Shown here one piece after another: positions 1 to 10,511 of a DNA stretch of 64,000 bases (the first letter of the stretch is position 1; every line of letters starts with the position of its first letter). A program made the translations under genes and the position numbers. The notes below the pieces were generated by a model. The model did no database searches, was not told where the DNA came from, and saw nothing but the letters and a program-made list of their open reading frames with translations. The stretch spans positions 2,633,906 through 2,697,905 of the forward strand of contig NZ_CP046155.1 of NCBI RefSeq assembly GCF_016403105.1, given 5' to 3'. This DNA is from Leptolyngbya sp. BL0902 (lineage in GTDB: Bacteria; Cyanobacteriota; Cyanobacteriia; Phormidesmidales; Phormidesmidaceae).

Positions 1-2
1 TC

Positions 3-779
3 GTGGAGCCAGCGGGGCCTAGGAATGTGGGGTCGGTGGCGCGGGTGATGGCGAATATGGGGCTGCGTCATTTGGTGTTAGTCAATCCCCAGTGCGACCC
101 CACCAGTGCAGAAGCGGTACACATGGCGGTGCATGGTCAGGCGGTGTTGGCAGCGGCCCAAGTGGTCAATACCCTGCCAGACGCCTTGGTGGGCTGTCAT
201 CGGGCAGCGGCGACCACGGGACGCATCCACCCCCAGCACCACGGGCTCGAAACGCCGGAGGCGGTGCTGCCCTGGCTATTGCCCCAGGAAGCCCATCTCC
301 ACCACCCCACGGCCCTCATCTTTGGCCCAGAGGATCGCGGCTTGAGCAACGAGGAGCTGATCTATGCCCAACGATGGATCCGAATTCCCGCTAGCGCCAC
401 CTATCCCTCCCTCAACCTAGCCCAAGCGGTAGCCGTTTGTAGCTACCTGCTGCATCGTCAAGCGGAGGCCCAACCAGGATTTTTGCTAGAGGGTTCCCCC
501 CCGTCCTCCCCCGTACCAAAGCGTCCTGTCCCTTCTCCCCGTTCCTCAGCCGAGGCCGAGGCCGTCGCCACGCTGGATCAAATTGAAGGATTTCACCAAG
601 ATCTAGAGACGATTTTGCTCAAGATCGGTTATCTTTACCCCCATACTGCTGCCAGTCGCATGGCTAAGCTAAGGCAACTGCTGCACCGGGCTGAACCGAA
701 TTCCCAAGAATTGGCTATGCTTAGGGGCGTTTTGCGGCAGGTAAATTGGGCCATCACCCACGGCCCTCGCTCCTCCTAG
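3..779 (+). CDS. trmJ: TrmH/TrmJ-family tRNA 2'-O-methyltransferase, 5' end cut by window
   Basis: SPOUT-class RNA methyltransferase that would transfer a methyl group from S-adenosylmethionine to a ribose 2'-OH of tRNA. The visible part starts inside the first conserved block (EPAGPRNVGSVARVM), so the GTG at the window edge is almost certainly an internal codon and the true start lies upstream. The knot motifs FGPEDRGLSN and YPSLNLAQAVAVCSYL are near residues 107 and 136. A C-terminal helical extension of about 80 residues with conserved-looking QIEGFHQDLE and RQVNWA segments is the layout of the TrmJ subgroup, which methylates position 32 of tRNA. Family membership is certain; the TrmJ assignment is likely from the extension, and other TrmH-like subgroups are possible. 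Confidence 0.8.
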   Translation: MEPAGPRNVGSVARVMANMGLRHLVLVNPQCDPTSAEAVHMAVHGQAVLAAAQVVNTLPDALVGCHRAAATTGRIHPQHHGLETPEAVLPWLLPQEAHLHHPTALIFGPEDRGLSNEELIYAQRWIRIPASATYPSLNLAQAVAVCSYLLHRQAEAQPGFLLEGSPPSSPVPKRPVPSPRSSAEAEAVATLDQIEGFHQDLETILLKIGYLYPHTAASRMAKLRQLLHRAEPNSQELAMLRGVLRQVNWAITHGPRSS

Positions 780-824
780 CATTTGGCTGGGGTTACGGGT
801 CTAGATCGCAGGTCTTAATAATCA

Positions 825-873
825 GGTTTGGGTGACGGGTTTGATTGAGTGGGTTTGGGTGACGGGTTTGATT
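825..873. repeat. 22-bp direct repeat, two copies
   Basis: GGTTTGGGTGACGGGTTTGA plus TT occurs at 825-846 and again at 852-873, a 27-bp offset. It lies between the methyltransferase stop and the next gene's ATG at 968, in the expected promoter/leader interval. A looser relative (GGGGTTACGGGTCTAGA) is at 790-805. It may be a tandem regulator site or only a local duplication. Confidence 0.7.
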
Positions 874-967
874 AGCGGATCCCAGGCTTGATTGACGAAA
901 ATTGACGGATAGCCTGCTTGCGGGTCATTCCTTTTGCGGCTCATCTCGACGGTACAGCAACATCGCC

Positions 968-2935
968 ATGGCACAGCACGACGACTTTTCTACCTCTCCC
1001 TCTCGGCCTAGTTCCCCCAGCGAGACCGGAGCATCTACCGCCCCAGGCTGGAGCGGGGCCAGGGGCGTTGGTCGCAGCCCCGATGCGCCCGCTGGCGAAG
1101 ATTGGCGGTATCGCCCTTCACCAACAGCCCGCCGCCGCAACCAGTGGCGACAGTATAAGCATATGACCCCTGACTTTGGCCCCTCTACCCCAGATCTCGA
1201 TACCCCAGATCCCCTGGCCTCACCGCTTGTATCCTCCCCAGCGCCGTCTTCGGCCAAGGCTGCGGCCCTCCCCAGCTTCAACCTGAAGGGCAGTGCGGCC
1301 CAGGGAGCCAGCGCCCCGGCTCCGGCCCAGTCTTCCCTGCGTCCGGCGGGGTTGCAGGGCTCCGTAACGCCACCCCCCCAGCGTCCTCTGGCTCAGCATT
1401 CCGTTGCCCCCACGTCCAGAGCCGCTACCCCCAACCCCGTGGCTCCTAGTCGGCACCCCCACAGCACCCCCCAGGGCCAGCCCGGAACGACCCCGTTCCC
1501 CCCTCGCCCTGGGTCAGTTCCAACCGCTGGGTCGGCCCCGACCAACGTAACGCCGCTGCGGTCGGCCAAGAATGCCCGTCGCCGGACGACCGGGATCGCC
1601 ACCGGAGTGGCAGCGGCGGCGGCGGCCACCACGGCTGGTCTAGCGGCCTTGGCTGCCCCACCTCGGCCTGAAGGCGGAGCCCGGCAGCAGCGGTTTTCTC
1701 CCCAGCGGCGGTTGGCCAAGCTGCCCCAGCCCGCCCTCTATGCCATTCGGCTGGCCATTTTGGGGATTGGGGTAGCCGCTATTGCGGGCACCCTGCTGTC
1801 GGTGTTCAGCCCTAGTAATGTGGCCTCCAACCGGAGCGATCTGACCACTACCGCCACCGCCAATCGCCGCAGTGGGGGGGCCGCTCTTCCAGGCCAGGGG
1901 GCTGTGAGCATTGCTGCCATCCAGCCCAGCACAGAACTCACGAGGCTGAAGGCCCAACTCGACCAGCTTGCCACCCTCACCCCCGGCCTGACGCCTGGAG
2001 TCTACGCCTTTGATATCGATTCAGGCCGCTATGTAGACCTCAATGGCACCCAGGCCGTGGCGGCAGCCAGCACCATCAAAGTGCCCATTTTGGTGGCTTT
2101 TTTGCAGCAGGTAGATGCGGGCAATCTGGCTTTAAACCAGGCTGTCGTGTTGCAGGATCGCCATGTGGCAGGAGGGTCGGGCACCCTAGCCAACGATGCC
2201 ATCGGCAGCGAATACACCGCCCTTGACATTGCTACCCGCATGATTGTCCACAGCGACAACACAGCCACCAACATGATGATCGAAGCCCTGGGTGGCCTGG
2301 AGGCAGTCAATCAGCAGTTCACGACCTGGGGGCTAGAGTCCACGGCCCTCCGTAATCCGTTGCCCGACCTTGAGGGAACCAACACCACCAGCACCCGCGA
2401 CTTGGCCCTACTGATGGCCCTGGTCGATCAGGGCGATCTGCTGAGTCGGCGGTCGCGGGAGCGACTGTTCAGCATCATGCAGCGTACCGTTAACCGTAGC
2501 CTGATTGCCTTTAGCCTCACCGATGGTTCCCTCGTGGCCAACAAAACAGGCGATATTGCCCTAGCCTTGGGGGATGTGGCCCTGGTGGATACCCCCAACG
2601 GCAACCGCTATGCCCTCGCGATTATGGTGCAGCGCCCCAACAACGATGGCCGTGCCAGCGAGCTCATTCGCCGCATTACCGACACCGTACACCGGGAACT
2701 CAATCAACCGATTGCCCCGGTGGGTCGCCCTGCTAGCTCCAGTACAGAATCCGGGGCTGAGGGTAGTCCAGCCAGTTCTGAGGTAAATCCAGCGGGTTCT
2801 TTAGGCGACGGCGAGGGCAGCATGGAAGGCGGCATGGAAGCGGTGCCTAGCGATCTAACCCCATCTCAGCCCGCCCCCAGCCGGGGTGGTCGCCCCGGAA
2901 CGACCCCCAGCGGCGATCAAATTCCTCCGGGCTAG
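968..2935 (+). CDS. Membrane-anchored class A beta-lactamase-like serine hydrolase
   Basis: A 655-residue protein in three parts. Residues 1-250 are a Pro/Ser/Ala-rich, low-complexity stretch. Residues about 255-280 form a hydrophobic segment (LYAIRLAILGIGVAAIAGTL), probably one membrane anchor. The C-terminal part is a serine beta-lactamase/transpeptidase-like fold with the SxxK nucleophile motif STIK near residue 368, SDN near 429 and KTG near 526. A Pro/Ser/Gly-rich tail follows. The polarity implied is an N-terminal cytoplasmic tail and a periplasmic enzyme domain. Cyanobacterial proteins of this family are usually of unknown substrate; a role in peptidoglycan trimming or beta-lactam hydrolysis is inference. 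An in-frame TTG lies at 902, but the ATG at 968 is the better start because the upstream stretch overlaps probable leader sequence. Confidence 0.75.
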   Translation: MAQHDDFSTSPSRPSSPSETGASTAPGWSGARGVGRSPDAPAGEDWRYRPSPTARRRNQWRQYKHMTPDFGPSTPDLDTPDPLASPLVSSPAPSSAKAAALPSFNLKGSAAQGASAPAPAQSSLRPAGLQGSVTPPPQRPLAQHSVAPTSRAATPNPVAPSRHPHSTPQGQPGTTPFPPRPGSVPTAGSAPTNVTPLRSAKNARRRTTGIATGVAAAAAATTAGLAALAAPPRPEGGARQQRFSPQRRLAKLPQPALYAIRLAILGIGVAAIAGTLLSVFSPSNVASNRSDLTTTATANRRSGGAALPGQGAVSIAAIQPSTELTRLKAQLDQLATLTPGLTPGVYAFDIDSGRYVDLNGTQAVAAASTIKVPILVAFLQQVDAGNLALNQAVVLQDRHVAGGSGTLANDAIGSEYTALDIATRMIVHSDNTATNMMIEALGGLEAVNQQFTTWGLESTALRNPLPDLEGTNTTSTRDLALLMALVDQGDLLSRRSRERLFSIMQRTVNRSLIAFSLTDGSLVANKTGDIALALGDVALVDTPNGNRYALAIMVQRPNNDGRASELIRRITDTVHRELNQPIAPVGRPASSSTESGAEGSPASSEVNPAGSLGDGEGSMEGGMEAVPSDLTPSQPAPSRGGRPGTTPSGDQIPPG

Positions 2936-3077
2936 GCCCACGGGATCAAAGCTAGCATGACAAAATCCGGAAGTATCTAGGCCAAGATTCATAAAGAGAT
3001 GTTACAGGTAATGTCGCATCCTTAGTTTCACACCGGATTTAGGCACACTAAGGCCATAGCTTTGTAACTGCTGATAC

Positions 3078-6000
3078 ATGAATCCGGCCCGGTCTCGATT
3101 TACCTTCTCCTCTGCTTGGCGGCATCTGCCGCTGCGGGTGATATTGGTCGTGCCCTTTGTTGTGCAAATCACAGCGGCTGTTACAGTGACGGGCTGGCTA
3201 GCTATGCGCCACGGTGAGCAGGCTGTTAATCAAGTGGCTAGCCAGTTGCGGGCTTCGGTGTCGCAGCAGATTGAGCAGGAGTTGGATAATCTGCTGACCA
3301 CGCCCCACCTGATCAATCAAATCAACGACGATGCCATCCGCCTAGGGCAACTTGATCCCGATGATCCCGATGCGCTATTTCGCCACTTTTTGAAGCAGTC
3401 CCAGCGCTTCCCGGCCATAGACTCCATCTTTTTTGGCCATCGGAATGGCGAATTTGTGGGCCATAGCAACCTTGGCCCCAGTAGCCATCAACGGATGCGC
3501 GGCGGGCCGTCCCTAGGTGGAGAAATTCAGTTTGCCAAGGTGGACGAAGCGGGCAACCTGCTGAGTGCCCACAACACCACACCGGGTTGGGACACCCACA
3601 CTCGGCCCTGGTATGTGGCGGCGACGCAGGCCCAGGGGCCAACCTGGGGCAACGTATTTCCCTACCATGCCTACCCGGTGCTGGCTCTGCCTACCGCCCG
3701 TCCGGTATGGGATGGGGATGGCAATCTGCTGGGGGTGCTGGGCAACAATTTCTTTCTGTCGAGAATCAGCGATTTCCTCGCCACCCTTCAGATTAGCGAG
3801 CATGGTCAGGCGTTTATTCTGGATCGCAAGGGGCTGATCGTCGCGAGTTCTACCTTGCCTAACCCCTTTGTGGTGGTCAACAACCAGCCTCAGCAGATCT
3901 ACTCCATCACCAGCCAAGATGCGCTGATCCGGGCGAGCAGCCAATTTCTGCTGCGACAGTACAACGGCTACCTAACGGATATTCAGCAGCCCAGACAGTT
4001 TGAATTTTACCTAGATCGGCAGCGGCAATTTTTGGAGGTAATTCCCTTTCAAGATGAGATGGGGCTCGACTGGCTGATTGTAGTGGTGGTGCCTGAGCGA
4101 GACTTTATGGCCACCATCGAAGCCTCGCGACGCTACACGGTCATCCTGTGCCTGTTAGCCTTTGCCGCTGCTGTGGGGATAGGGCTGCTCACCAGTCGCT
4201 GGATTACCCAGCCCATTGCGCGGGTGCAGCGGGCGGCCCAGGCCATTGCCAAGGGTGAACTCGATCATCGGCTACGCCCTAGCTGCCTAAACGAACTGGA
4301 GCAACTGGTGTTGGCCTTCAACACGATGGCCACCCGCATTGCGAATACTGTGCAAGATCTGCAACAGTCTAAAACCGATCTGGAGCTTGCTAACGTAGAG
4401 GTTCAGCAGCAGTCCGCCCTGTTTCGGTTGATGGCGGAGAACATGACCGACCTGGTTTGCTTGCAGACCCTAGAGGGCAAATTTCTCTACGTCAGCCCGT
4501 CGGTGGAGTGGATTTTGGGCTATCAACCCTCTGACCTGCTAGAAACCCGGCTTTGCGACTGGGTACACCCTAGCGATGTTTCCACCTGCCGTCAGTCTGG
4601 TCGGCACCAGTGGCTATCGGGGGAATCCACTAAGGCCGCCTATCGGATGCGCCACAAACTCGGTCACTACCTTTGGATTGAAACCGCGACCCGCCCCATT
4701 CTCAACCCATCCGGGGAGGTGATTCAGTTACAAACCGCCTCCCGCGATGTAACCGAAACCATGCGCATGCGGAAGCAGCTCCAGCACGATGCCCTCCACG
4801 ATAGCCTCACCGGATTGCCCAACCGCAAACTGTTGCAGGATCGGCTAGAGGTGGCCCTCCATCGCGCCCGTCGCCACAGTGGCTACCAGTTTGCGGTGCT
4901 GTTTTTAGATGTGGATCGATTTAAGGTCGTCAACGACAGCCTAGGCCATCTCATCGGCGATGAATTGCTGATCGAAATGGCCAGCCGCCTACGGGCTGTG
5001 GCGCGTCCGTCCGACTTGGCTGCCCGTCTGGGAGGCGATGAATTTATTCTGCTCATGGACGATGTGGCCGATCTGGCGGAGGTGATTGGCCTTGCCGAGG
5101 CAGTGCTGGCCAGCCTGCGCGAACCGCTGCATCTCAGCAGTCAGGAGGTGTTTGCCACCGTCAGCGTGGGCATCGTCCTGGGTAGCGGCACCTATACTGA
5201 CGCCGCCGAACTGCTGCGGGATGCCGACATTGCCATGTATCGCGCCAAGCACAAGGGTCGCGATGGCTACGAGGTCTTCAACAGCGCCATGCACACCCAG
5301 GCCATCAGTCGCCTGCAACTGGAGACGGAACTGCGCCGATCCCTGCTGGATCACCCCGAAGAATTTATCTTGCACTATCAGCCCATCGTCGATCTGACGA
5401 CCGCCGCTGTGCAGGGGTTTGAAACCCTGGTGCGCTGGCAGCATCCCCACCGTGGCCTCGTTCCTCCCGACGAGTTCATTCCCCTGGCGGAGGAAACCGG
5501 GCTGATTGTGCCCCTGAGCTACCACTTAATGGAAACAGCCTGTCGGCAACTGCATCGCTGGCAGGAGGGCTATGCCCAGGCTCGCACCCTAACCATCAGC
5601 GTCAACCTAGCTGCCGTGCAGCTCCATAGCCCCGGTCTGCTCACTCACATCGATGACATTCTGGCCAGGACAGGACTCTTGCCCCAATCCCTGGTGCTAG
5701 AAATCACCGAAAGTATGCTGATCGACGATATCCAGGCTACCCTTACTGTCCTCCATGCCCTGCGCCAGCGCTCCATTGCCCTCAGCATTGACGACTTTGG
5801 GACGGGCTACTCTTCCCTCAGCTACCTGTACCAATTTCCCATTAACCATCTCAAAATTGACCGTTCCTTCGTTAGCCAAATGCAGACTAGCCCCCACCAC
5901 GCCAAGCTGGTGGAAACCATCATCACCCTAGCCCACCAGCTCGGCTTTACCGCCATCGCCGAAGGCATCGAAACCAAAGCCGATGTGCAAACCCTGAAAA

Positions 6001-6122
6001 ACCTCACCTGCGACCTCGGCCAAGGCTACTGGTTTGGCAAGCCCCAGCCCGCCACCGCCATCGACCAATGGCTAGCAGAATCGCTCAGTCAGCCCTGTCT
6101 AGGGGTAATCGGGGTAGGCTGA
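3078..6122 (+). CDS. Cache-HAMP-PAS-GGDEF-EAL cyclic-di-GMP enzyme
   Basis: A 1014-residue membrane sensor that makes and/or breaks cyclic di-GMP. A first membrane segment at about residues 18-40 is followed by a periplasmic dCache-like sensor to about 345, a second membrane segment (VILCLLAFAAAVGIGLL), HAMP at about 373-425 and PAS at about 448-560. GGDEF follows with the intact motif near 652, preceded by the inhibitory-site pattern RPSD five residues before it. The EAL domain runs from about 755 to 1000: its signature reads ETL rather than EAL, but EITES, DDFGTGYSSL, KIDRSF and AEGIE are all present. Both activities look possible, with product inhibition of the cyclase. The ligand is not readable from sequence. 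It stands alone, with no partner gene next to it. Confidence 0.93.
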   Translation: MNPARSRFTFSSAWRHLPLRVILVVPFVVQITAAVTVTGWLAMRHGEQAVNQVASQLRASVSQQIEQELDNLLTTPHLINQINDDAIRLGQLDPDDPDALFRHFLKQSQRFPAIDSIFFGHRNGEFVGHSNLGPSSHQRMRGGPSLGGEIQFAKVDEAGNLLSAHNTTPGWDTHTRPWYVAATQAQGPTWGNVFPYHAYPVLALPTARPVWDGDGNLLGVLGNNFFLSRISDFLATLQISEHGQAFILDRKGLIVASSTLPNPFVVVNNQPQQIYSITSQDALIRASSQFLLRQYNGYLTDIQQPRQFEFYLDRQRQFLEVIPFQDEMGLDWLIVVVVPERDFMATIEASRRYTVILCLLAFAAAVGIGLLTSRWITQPIARVQRAAQAIAKGELDHRLRPSCLNELEQLVLAFNTMATRIANTVQDLQQSKTDLELANVEVQQQSALFRLMAENMTDLVCLQTLEGKFLYVSPSVEWILGYQPSDLLETRLCDWVHPSDVSTCRQSGRHQWLSGESTKAAYRMRHKLGHYLWIETATRPILNPSGEVIQLQTASRDVTETMRMRKQLQHDALHDSLTGLPNRKLLQDRLEVALHRARRHSGYQFAVLFLDVDRFKVVNDSLGHLIGDELLIEMASRLRAVARPSDLAARLGGDEFILLMDDVADLAEVIGLAEAVLASLREPLHLSSQEVFATVSVGIVLGSGTYTDAAELLRDADIAMYRAKHKGRDGYEVFNSAMHTQAISRLQLETELRRSLLDHPEEFILHYQPIVDLTTAAVQGFETLVRWQHPHRGLVPPDEFIPLAEETGLIVPLSYHLMETACRQLHRWQEGYAQARTLTISVNLAAVQLHSPGLLTHIDDILARTGLLPQSLVLEITESMLIDDIQATLTVLHALRQRSIALSIDDFGTGYSSLSYLYQFPINHLKIDRSFVSQMQTSPHHAKLVETIITLAHQLGFTAIAEGIETKADVQTLKNLTCDLGQGYWFGKPQPATAIDQWLAESLSQPCLGVIGVG

Positions 6123-6222
6123 AGACCGAGGCCACAGGCGTTATCAGCGATGAACTTCATGGCCAAGCGTGACCCCCTTAGATCTGAGCATATAGGGGTT
6201 TTTGATTCGGATTTAGGATCAG

Positions 6223-6675
6223 TTAAGTCCCGAAACCGCGAAAGTGACCAGGCAGCAAATTAATCCCCAGAGCCGACTTCATTAGGTAGGCAAAGAGTAA
6301 AACAGCGGCACTAATAGCTAGGTTGAGGCCCAGCAGCAGCACTACCGCTGCCGCCCAGTTGGCCCAGCGCGTCATCCCTGAAACCTGGTGGGGCCGGGAG
6401 GATCGGCGTCGATCCTTACCCACCATGAGGACAATGTAGTAACGACTGATCAAGAGGTCTAGGTTGACGCGGAGGTCAATTAACTTGGGGGAAGGCTTGG
6501 GTACCGCCAACGCCACCACTCGGCCCACCTCCGCCCATTGCTCTGGCGTCAAACTATCCCGCACCGCTGGCTGAATTTGGCTCAGATAATGGTCAGGGTT
6601 GAGAAAAGCGGGCTTAGGCACTGGGTGTTGGCGGGATCGATACCCCTGAAACGTCGGCTGATGCTGGTCTGTCAT
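6223..6675 (-). CDS. Small membrane protein of unknown function
   Basis: A 150-residue protein I do not recognise. The N-terminal 75 residues are soluble, and a LTPEQWAEVGRVVALA segment could be an amphipathic helix. A central basic stretch (KDRRRSSRPHQ) precedes one long hydrophobic segment at about 107-135 (WAAAVVLLLGLNLAISAAVLL), which suits one or two membrane passes with the basic part inside. The start is backed by GAGAGGT seven bases upstream of the ATG. It ends convergent to the c-di-GMP gene and lies 86 bp downstream of another minus-strand membrane protein gene, so the two may be co-transcribed. Confidence 0.7.
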   Translation of the reverse strand: MTDQHQPTFQGYRSRQHPVPKPAFLNPDHYLSQIQPAVRDSLTPEQWAEVGRVVALAVPKPSPKLIDLRVNLDLLISRYYIVLMVGKDRRRSSRPHQVSGMTRWANWAAAVVLLLGLNLAISAAVLLFAYLMKSALGINLLPGHFRGFGT

Positions 6676-6761
6676 TGCTACTACCTCTCACTCATGCTTC
6701 CACCGGATCATGTCCTTCCCGGGTGGTGCGTTGTCTTCATCCATGGCCCTCCTCTGGCTCC

Positions 6762-7226
6762 TCACCTCCAGCCCATTCCTAACTGGTAAAGCCCAACCCC
6801 AACCCCCATCGCCGCCAACCATCCCACCAAAAGCCCCCCTTGCCCCCATCGCCGCCGATGGGCAGGCCATTGCTGAAGATCATGGCCCTGCTTAGCAACG
6901 AGGTAGCAATAGCCCAGACCTGCCGCCCACAAAAACATCAGCGTAAAGGCCCAGTATTTGTAGTGCAAATCCTGGGGCCAAAAGCTAGGGAAAGCATCCA
7001 CCGCCACCGATACAGCCACCCACAGCGACAGATAAGCACTGGCTGGGATTATGCCCCCTGTACCCACAGCCAATAGATAGATGATTAACGCGACAATGCT
7101 AAGAGCCATCCATCCAGAAACTGCCAAAGCCGCTAGCCACCATCCCCAAAACACCGTGCCCCCAAACAAAATGAGCAGCCCCCAAAAACGACTCAGGAAC
7201 CGACGTATTGCCGTGGACATAGGCAT
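6762..7226 (-). CDS. Four- to five-pass membrane protein of unknown function
   Basis: A 154-residue, Trp- and Gly-rich hydrophobic protein. Hydrophobic segments lie at about residues 13-35, 38-62, 64-80, 93-112 and 130-150; the loop before the last is basic (HRRRWGQGG). No catalytic motif is visible and I cannot name a family. ATG codons at residues 1 and 3 are equally possible starts. It is the first gene of a probable two-gene minus-strand unit with the 150-residue membrane protein downstream. Confidence 0.65.
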   Translation of the reverse strand: MPMSTAIRRFLSRFWGLLILFGGTVFWGWWLAALAVSGWMALSIVALIIYLLAVGTGGIIPASAYLSLWVAVSVAVDAFPSFWPQDLHYKYWAFTLMFLWAAGLGYCYLVAKQGHDLQQWPAHRRRWGQGGLLVGWLAAMGVGVGLYQLGMGWR

Positions 7227-7697
7227 AGCAGACCGCCCTAGCGCCAGAGAAGATTGTTCTTCTCACGTTCCTAGTTTAGCGCAGCCCAATCCGTGGCCCA
7301 GAAATTTCAATGTAAACATTAATACCCAAAAAATCAGTACACGTAGACCGTCTTGACGGCTGTTTATGCCCTGTCCAGTGCTGATTCATCATTTCTAGGG
7401 GTTAGCCACGATAGGTTTTACCAGTCGTTTAGGGGTTAGCACCATAGGGTATGCCCTCCTGGGCAGATTTCTACCAGGATTTCACCTCCTAGCAAGACAA
7501 TGCAGCCCAGCAATCTGGAAAAAGCTGAAGGCCGTGTTTTCTAGCCCTACTTCCACATCACCATTCCCCCAGCGCCCTAGATTCGTCACATCTCGGCACA
7601 GCTCTTTTGGGTCATAGATCTCAGGAAAACGCATATTCTCCGAACTAGGGCTTAGCCTCTGCCCACAACCTGCGCTGGGCCTGAGCGTGGTTTAGGG
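7227..7697. other. Intergenic gap with no recognised gene
   Basis: These 471 bases separate the start of the small membrane protein gene from the end of alaS, so they should hold the promoter of the former and the end of the alaS transcript. TAGGGGTTAGC occurs twice near 7396 and 7430. I see no T-tract hairpin, RNA gene or coding potential. Confidence 0.5.
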
Positions 7698-10352
7698 CTA
7701 TTGCAAACTCTCCACTAGCTGGACTTTAGCCGTATTCAAGGCTTCCACCAACTTGCCGGGATCGCGCCCGCCTGCCTGGGCCAGGTTAGGTCTTCCACCG
7801 CCGCCGCCGCCTGCAATTTTGGCGATGCCACCAATAAACTTACCCGCTTGCAGCTTTTTGTCGATCACTTCGGGACTGAAGGCCGCTACTAGACTCACTT
7901 TTTCTGCTTCGGGGACGGAACCCAGGACAACAGCTCCAGCTCCGAGTTTTTGGAGCAGGCGTTCGGCGGCGGTTTTTAGGGCTTCGGCGCTGACCCCTTC
8001 CAGTTCGGCGACGATCAGCTTCAGGTTGCCGATAGTTTCAGCCGTGGCGATCAACTGATCGGACTTCAGAATGGCCAGTTCTCCCTTGAGGGATTCCAGT
8101 TCTTTTTGAGCCGCTTTCAGGTCGGATTGCAAGGTGGTGATGCGGTCGGGCAGTTCTTCGGGCTTGGCCTTAAAGCGGTCGGACAAATCTCGCACCACGA
8201 CATCGCGGACGTTGAGGTATTCCAGCACGGCGGGGCCAGCCACGGCCTCAATGCGGCGAATGCCGGAGGCGACCCCGGTTTCGGAAATCACTTTGAATAG
8301 GCCAATTTCGGCGGTATTGCTAACGTGGGTGCCGCCGCACAGTTCCATGGATACACCCGGAAAGTCGATGACGCGCACCTCAGCCCCGTACTTTTCGCCA
8401 AACATGGCGGTGGCTCCTTTGGCCTTGGCTGCGTCGATGGGCATCACGGCGACATCGGCAGCGTGACCTTCGGCGATCCAGGTGTTGACCTGCTCTTCCA
8501 CCTGCTGCACTTCGTCGGGGGTGAGGGCGCGGGGGCAGTTGAAGTCGAACCGCAGACGGTCGAAAGCCACCAGGGAACCCGCCTGGGAAATGTCGGGATC
8601 CACCAGCTTTTTCAGGGCCGCTTGCAGCAGGTGGGTGGCGGTGTGGTTGGCCTGGGCACGGCGGCGGCAGGCGCGATCAATCTGGGCGGTGACGGCATCC
8701 CCCGTCTGCAAGGTGCCCCGCTCCACCCGACCGACATGGACAAAGAAATCGCTGTCTTTTTTCACGTCCACAATGCGGACGACGACGGTTTCGCCGGAGA
8801 GATAGCCCCGGTCGCCAATCTGCCCACCGGATTCCGCATAGAAGGGCGTTTGGTCGAGGATGAGTTGCACCTCTTGACCCGCTTCGGCCTGATCCACGGC
8901 GTTGCCCTGCACCAAAATGGCTTCTACGCGGCTGGTGCTGCTGGCTTCGGTGTAGCCCAAAAAGGTGGTGGAATGGATGTGTTCCGCCAGGGCATCTAGG
9001 CTACCCTGCACCGTCAGGTCAATGGTTTCGTGGGCATCCTTAGAGCGCTGGCGCTGTTCCTCCATCGCCGTTTCAAACCCAGCGGCATCCACGGTCAACC
9101 CCTGTTCTTCGGCAATTTCCTGGGTGAGTTCCAGGGGGAAGCCGTAGGTGTCGTAGAGGACAAAGGCATCCAGCCCAGAGATTTGCTTGGCCTGGGTGGC
9201 CGCCTCGCTCTTGAGGATTTCCGCCAGCAGCTTTTCGCCCCGTTCTAGGGTTTCCAGGAAGCGGGCTTCTTCTCGGTTCAGTTCGGCTTTGATGGTGGCT
9301 TCCCGTTCGCGGGTGTTGGGGAAGGGTTCCTCAGCCAGTTGGATCGCGCTTTCGGCCACCTGACTAATGAACGCCCCTTCGATACCAATCAACCGTCCGT
9401 GGCGCACTACCCGCCGAATCAGCCGTCGCAGCACGTAGCCCCGACCCACGTTAGAGGCGGTGATGCCGTCGGCAATCATGTGAACCACTGCCCGAACGTG
9501 GTCGCCGATGACCTTGAGGGACACCTTGGTTTTATCGTCCGCCTGGGTGTAGTCGATCTTGGCCAGCTTCGCCGCCGTTTCGATGATGGGCAGGATCAGG
9601 TCGGTTTCGTAGTTGTTGGGCACCTGCTGGAGAATCTGCGCCATCCGCTCTAGGCCCAGCCCGGTGTCGATGTTTTGGTTTTGCAGCGGCGTCAGGTTGC
9701 CCTCGGCATCCCGGTTGTACTGCATAAACACCAGGTTGTAGAACTCGATGAAGCGGCTGTCGTCTTCGAGATCGATATGGTCGTCCCCTAGCTCAGGATG
9801 GAAATCGTAGTAAATTTCTGAGCAGGGGCCGCAGGGGCCCGTGGGGCCGGAAGCCCAGAAGTTATCAGCCTCATCCATGCGCTGGATGCGGTGGGCGGGG
9901 ATGCCGACTTGGTCGCGCCAGATGGCAAAGGCATCGTCGTCTTCGCGGAACACGCTCACCACCAGGCGATCCGCAGGGAGTTTGAAGACTTCCGTAGACA
10001 GTTCCCAAGCCCAGGCGATGGCCTGCTCTTTGAAATAATCCCCAAAGCTGAAGTTGCCCAGCATCTCAAAAAACGTGTGGTGCCGTGCGGTGCGGCCCAC
10101 GTTTTCGATGTCGTTGGTGCGAATACACTTTTGGGAGGTCGTCGCCCGATCCACATCCGCCGCCCGCTGGCCCAGAAAAATCGGCTTGAAGGGCAGCATC
10201 CCGGCAATGGTGAGCAGTACCGTAGGATCCTCTGGTACCAGGGAAGCGCTGGGTTTGATGGCATGACCCCGCGCCGCATAGAAGTCCAAAAAGGTTTGGC
10301 GGATCTGTGCGCCAGTCATCACAGTTGCAGCGGAAGATTTGGACTTGGCCAT
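7698..10352 (-). CDS. alaS: Alanyl-tRNA synthetase
   Basis: Class II aminoacyl-tRNA synthetase that charges tRNA-Ala. The 884-residue length is normal for bacterial AlaRS. The N-terminal catalytic domain carries [23 protein letters not shown] tRNA-recognition region follows, then the editing domain with the zinc-binding set HTATHLL and CGGTHVSNT. The C-terminal C-Ala domain contains the Gly-rich motif [15 protein letters not shown]. All domains are intact, so both charging and Ser/Gly editing should work. The ATG used adds about 11 residues before a second Met ([14 protein letters not shown]), which is an alternative start. The next upstream gene is 160 bp away on the same strand. Confidence 0.98.
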   Translation of the reverse strand: MAKSKSSAATVMTGAQIRQTFLDFYAARGHAIKPSASLVPEDPTVLLTIAGMLPFKPIFLGQRAADVDRATTSQKCIRTNDIENVGRTARHHTFFEMLGNFSFGDYFKEQAIAWAWELSTEVFKLPADRLVVSVFREDDDAFAIWRDQVGIPAHRIQRMDEADNFWASGPTGPCGPCSEIYYDFHPELGDDHIDLEDDSRFIEFYNLVFMQYNRDAEGNLTPLQNQNIDTGLGLERMAQILQQVPNNYETDLILPIIETAAKLAKIDYTQADDKTKVSLKVIGDHVRAVVHMIADGITASNVGRGYVLRRLIRRVVRHGRLIGIEGAFISQVAESAIQLAEEPFPNTREREATIKAELNREEARFLETLERGEKLLAEILKSEAATQAKQISGLDAFVLYDTYGFPLELTQEIAEEQGLTVDAAGFETAMEEQRQRSKDAHETIDLTVQGSLDALAEHIHSTTFLGYTEASSTSRVEAILVQGNAVDQAEAGQEVQLILDQTPFYAESGGQIGDRGYLSGETVVVRIVDVKKDSDFFVHVGRVERGTLQTGDAVTAQIDRACRRRAQANHTATHLLQAALKKLVDPDISQAGSLVAFDRLRFDFNCPRALTPDEVQQVEEQVNTWIAEGHAADVAVMPIDAAKAKGATAMFGEKYGAEVRVIDFPGVSMELCGGTHVSNTAEIGLFKVISETGVASGIRRIEAVAGPAVLEYLNVRDVVVRDLSDRFKAKPEELPDRITTLQSDLKAAQKELESLKGELAILKSDQLIATAETIGNLKLIVAELEGVSAEALKTAAERLLQKLGAGAVVLGSVPEAEKVSLVAAFSPEVIDKKLQAGKFIGGIAKIAGGGGGGRPNLAQAGGRDPGKLVEALNTAKVQLVESLQ

Positions 10353-10511
10353 GGGACGTCAGAGGGGTGGGGTGAGGAAATGTAAAGGGTTTTTATTCTA
10401 GATCCATCGTACCCTGTTCGTTTGATCCCTCGTAACATGGATTCCTGTCCTGAAGCTGTGACGCCTCCTTTTCCCGGCTCAAATTCCAGTTCAAACACCG
10501 CACAGTTATCG

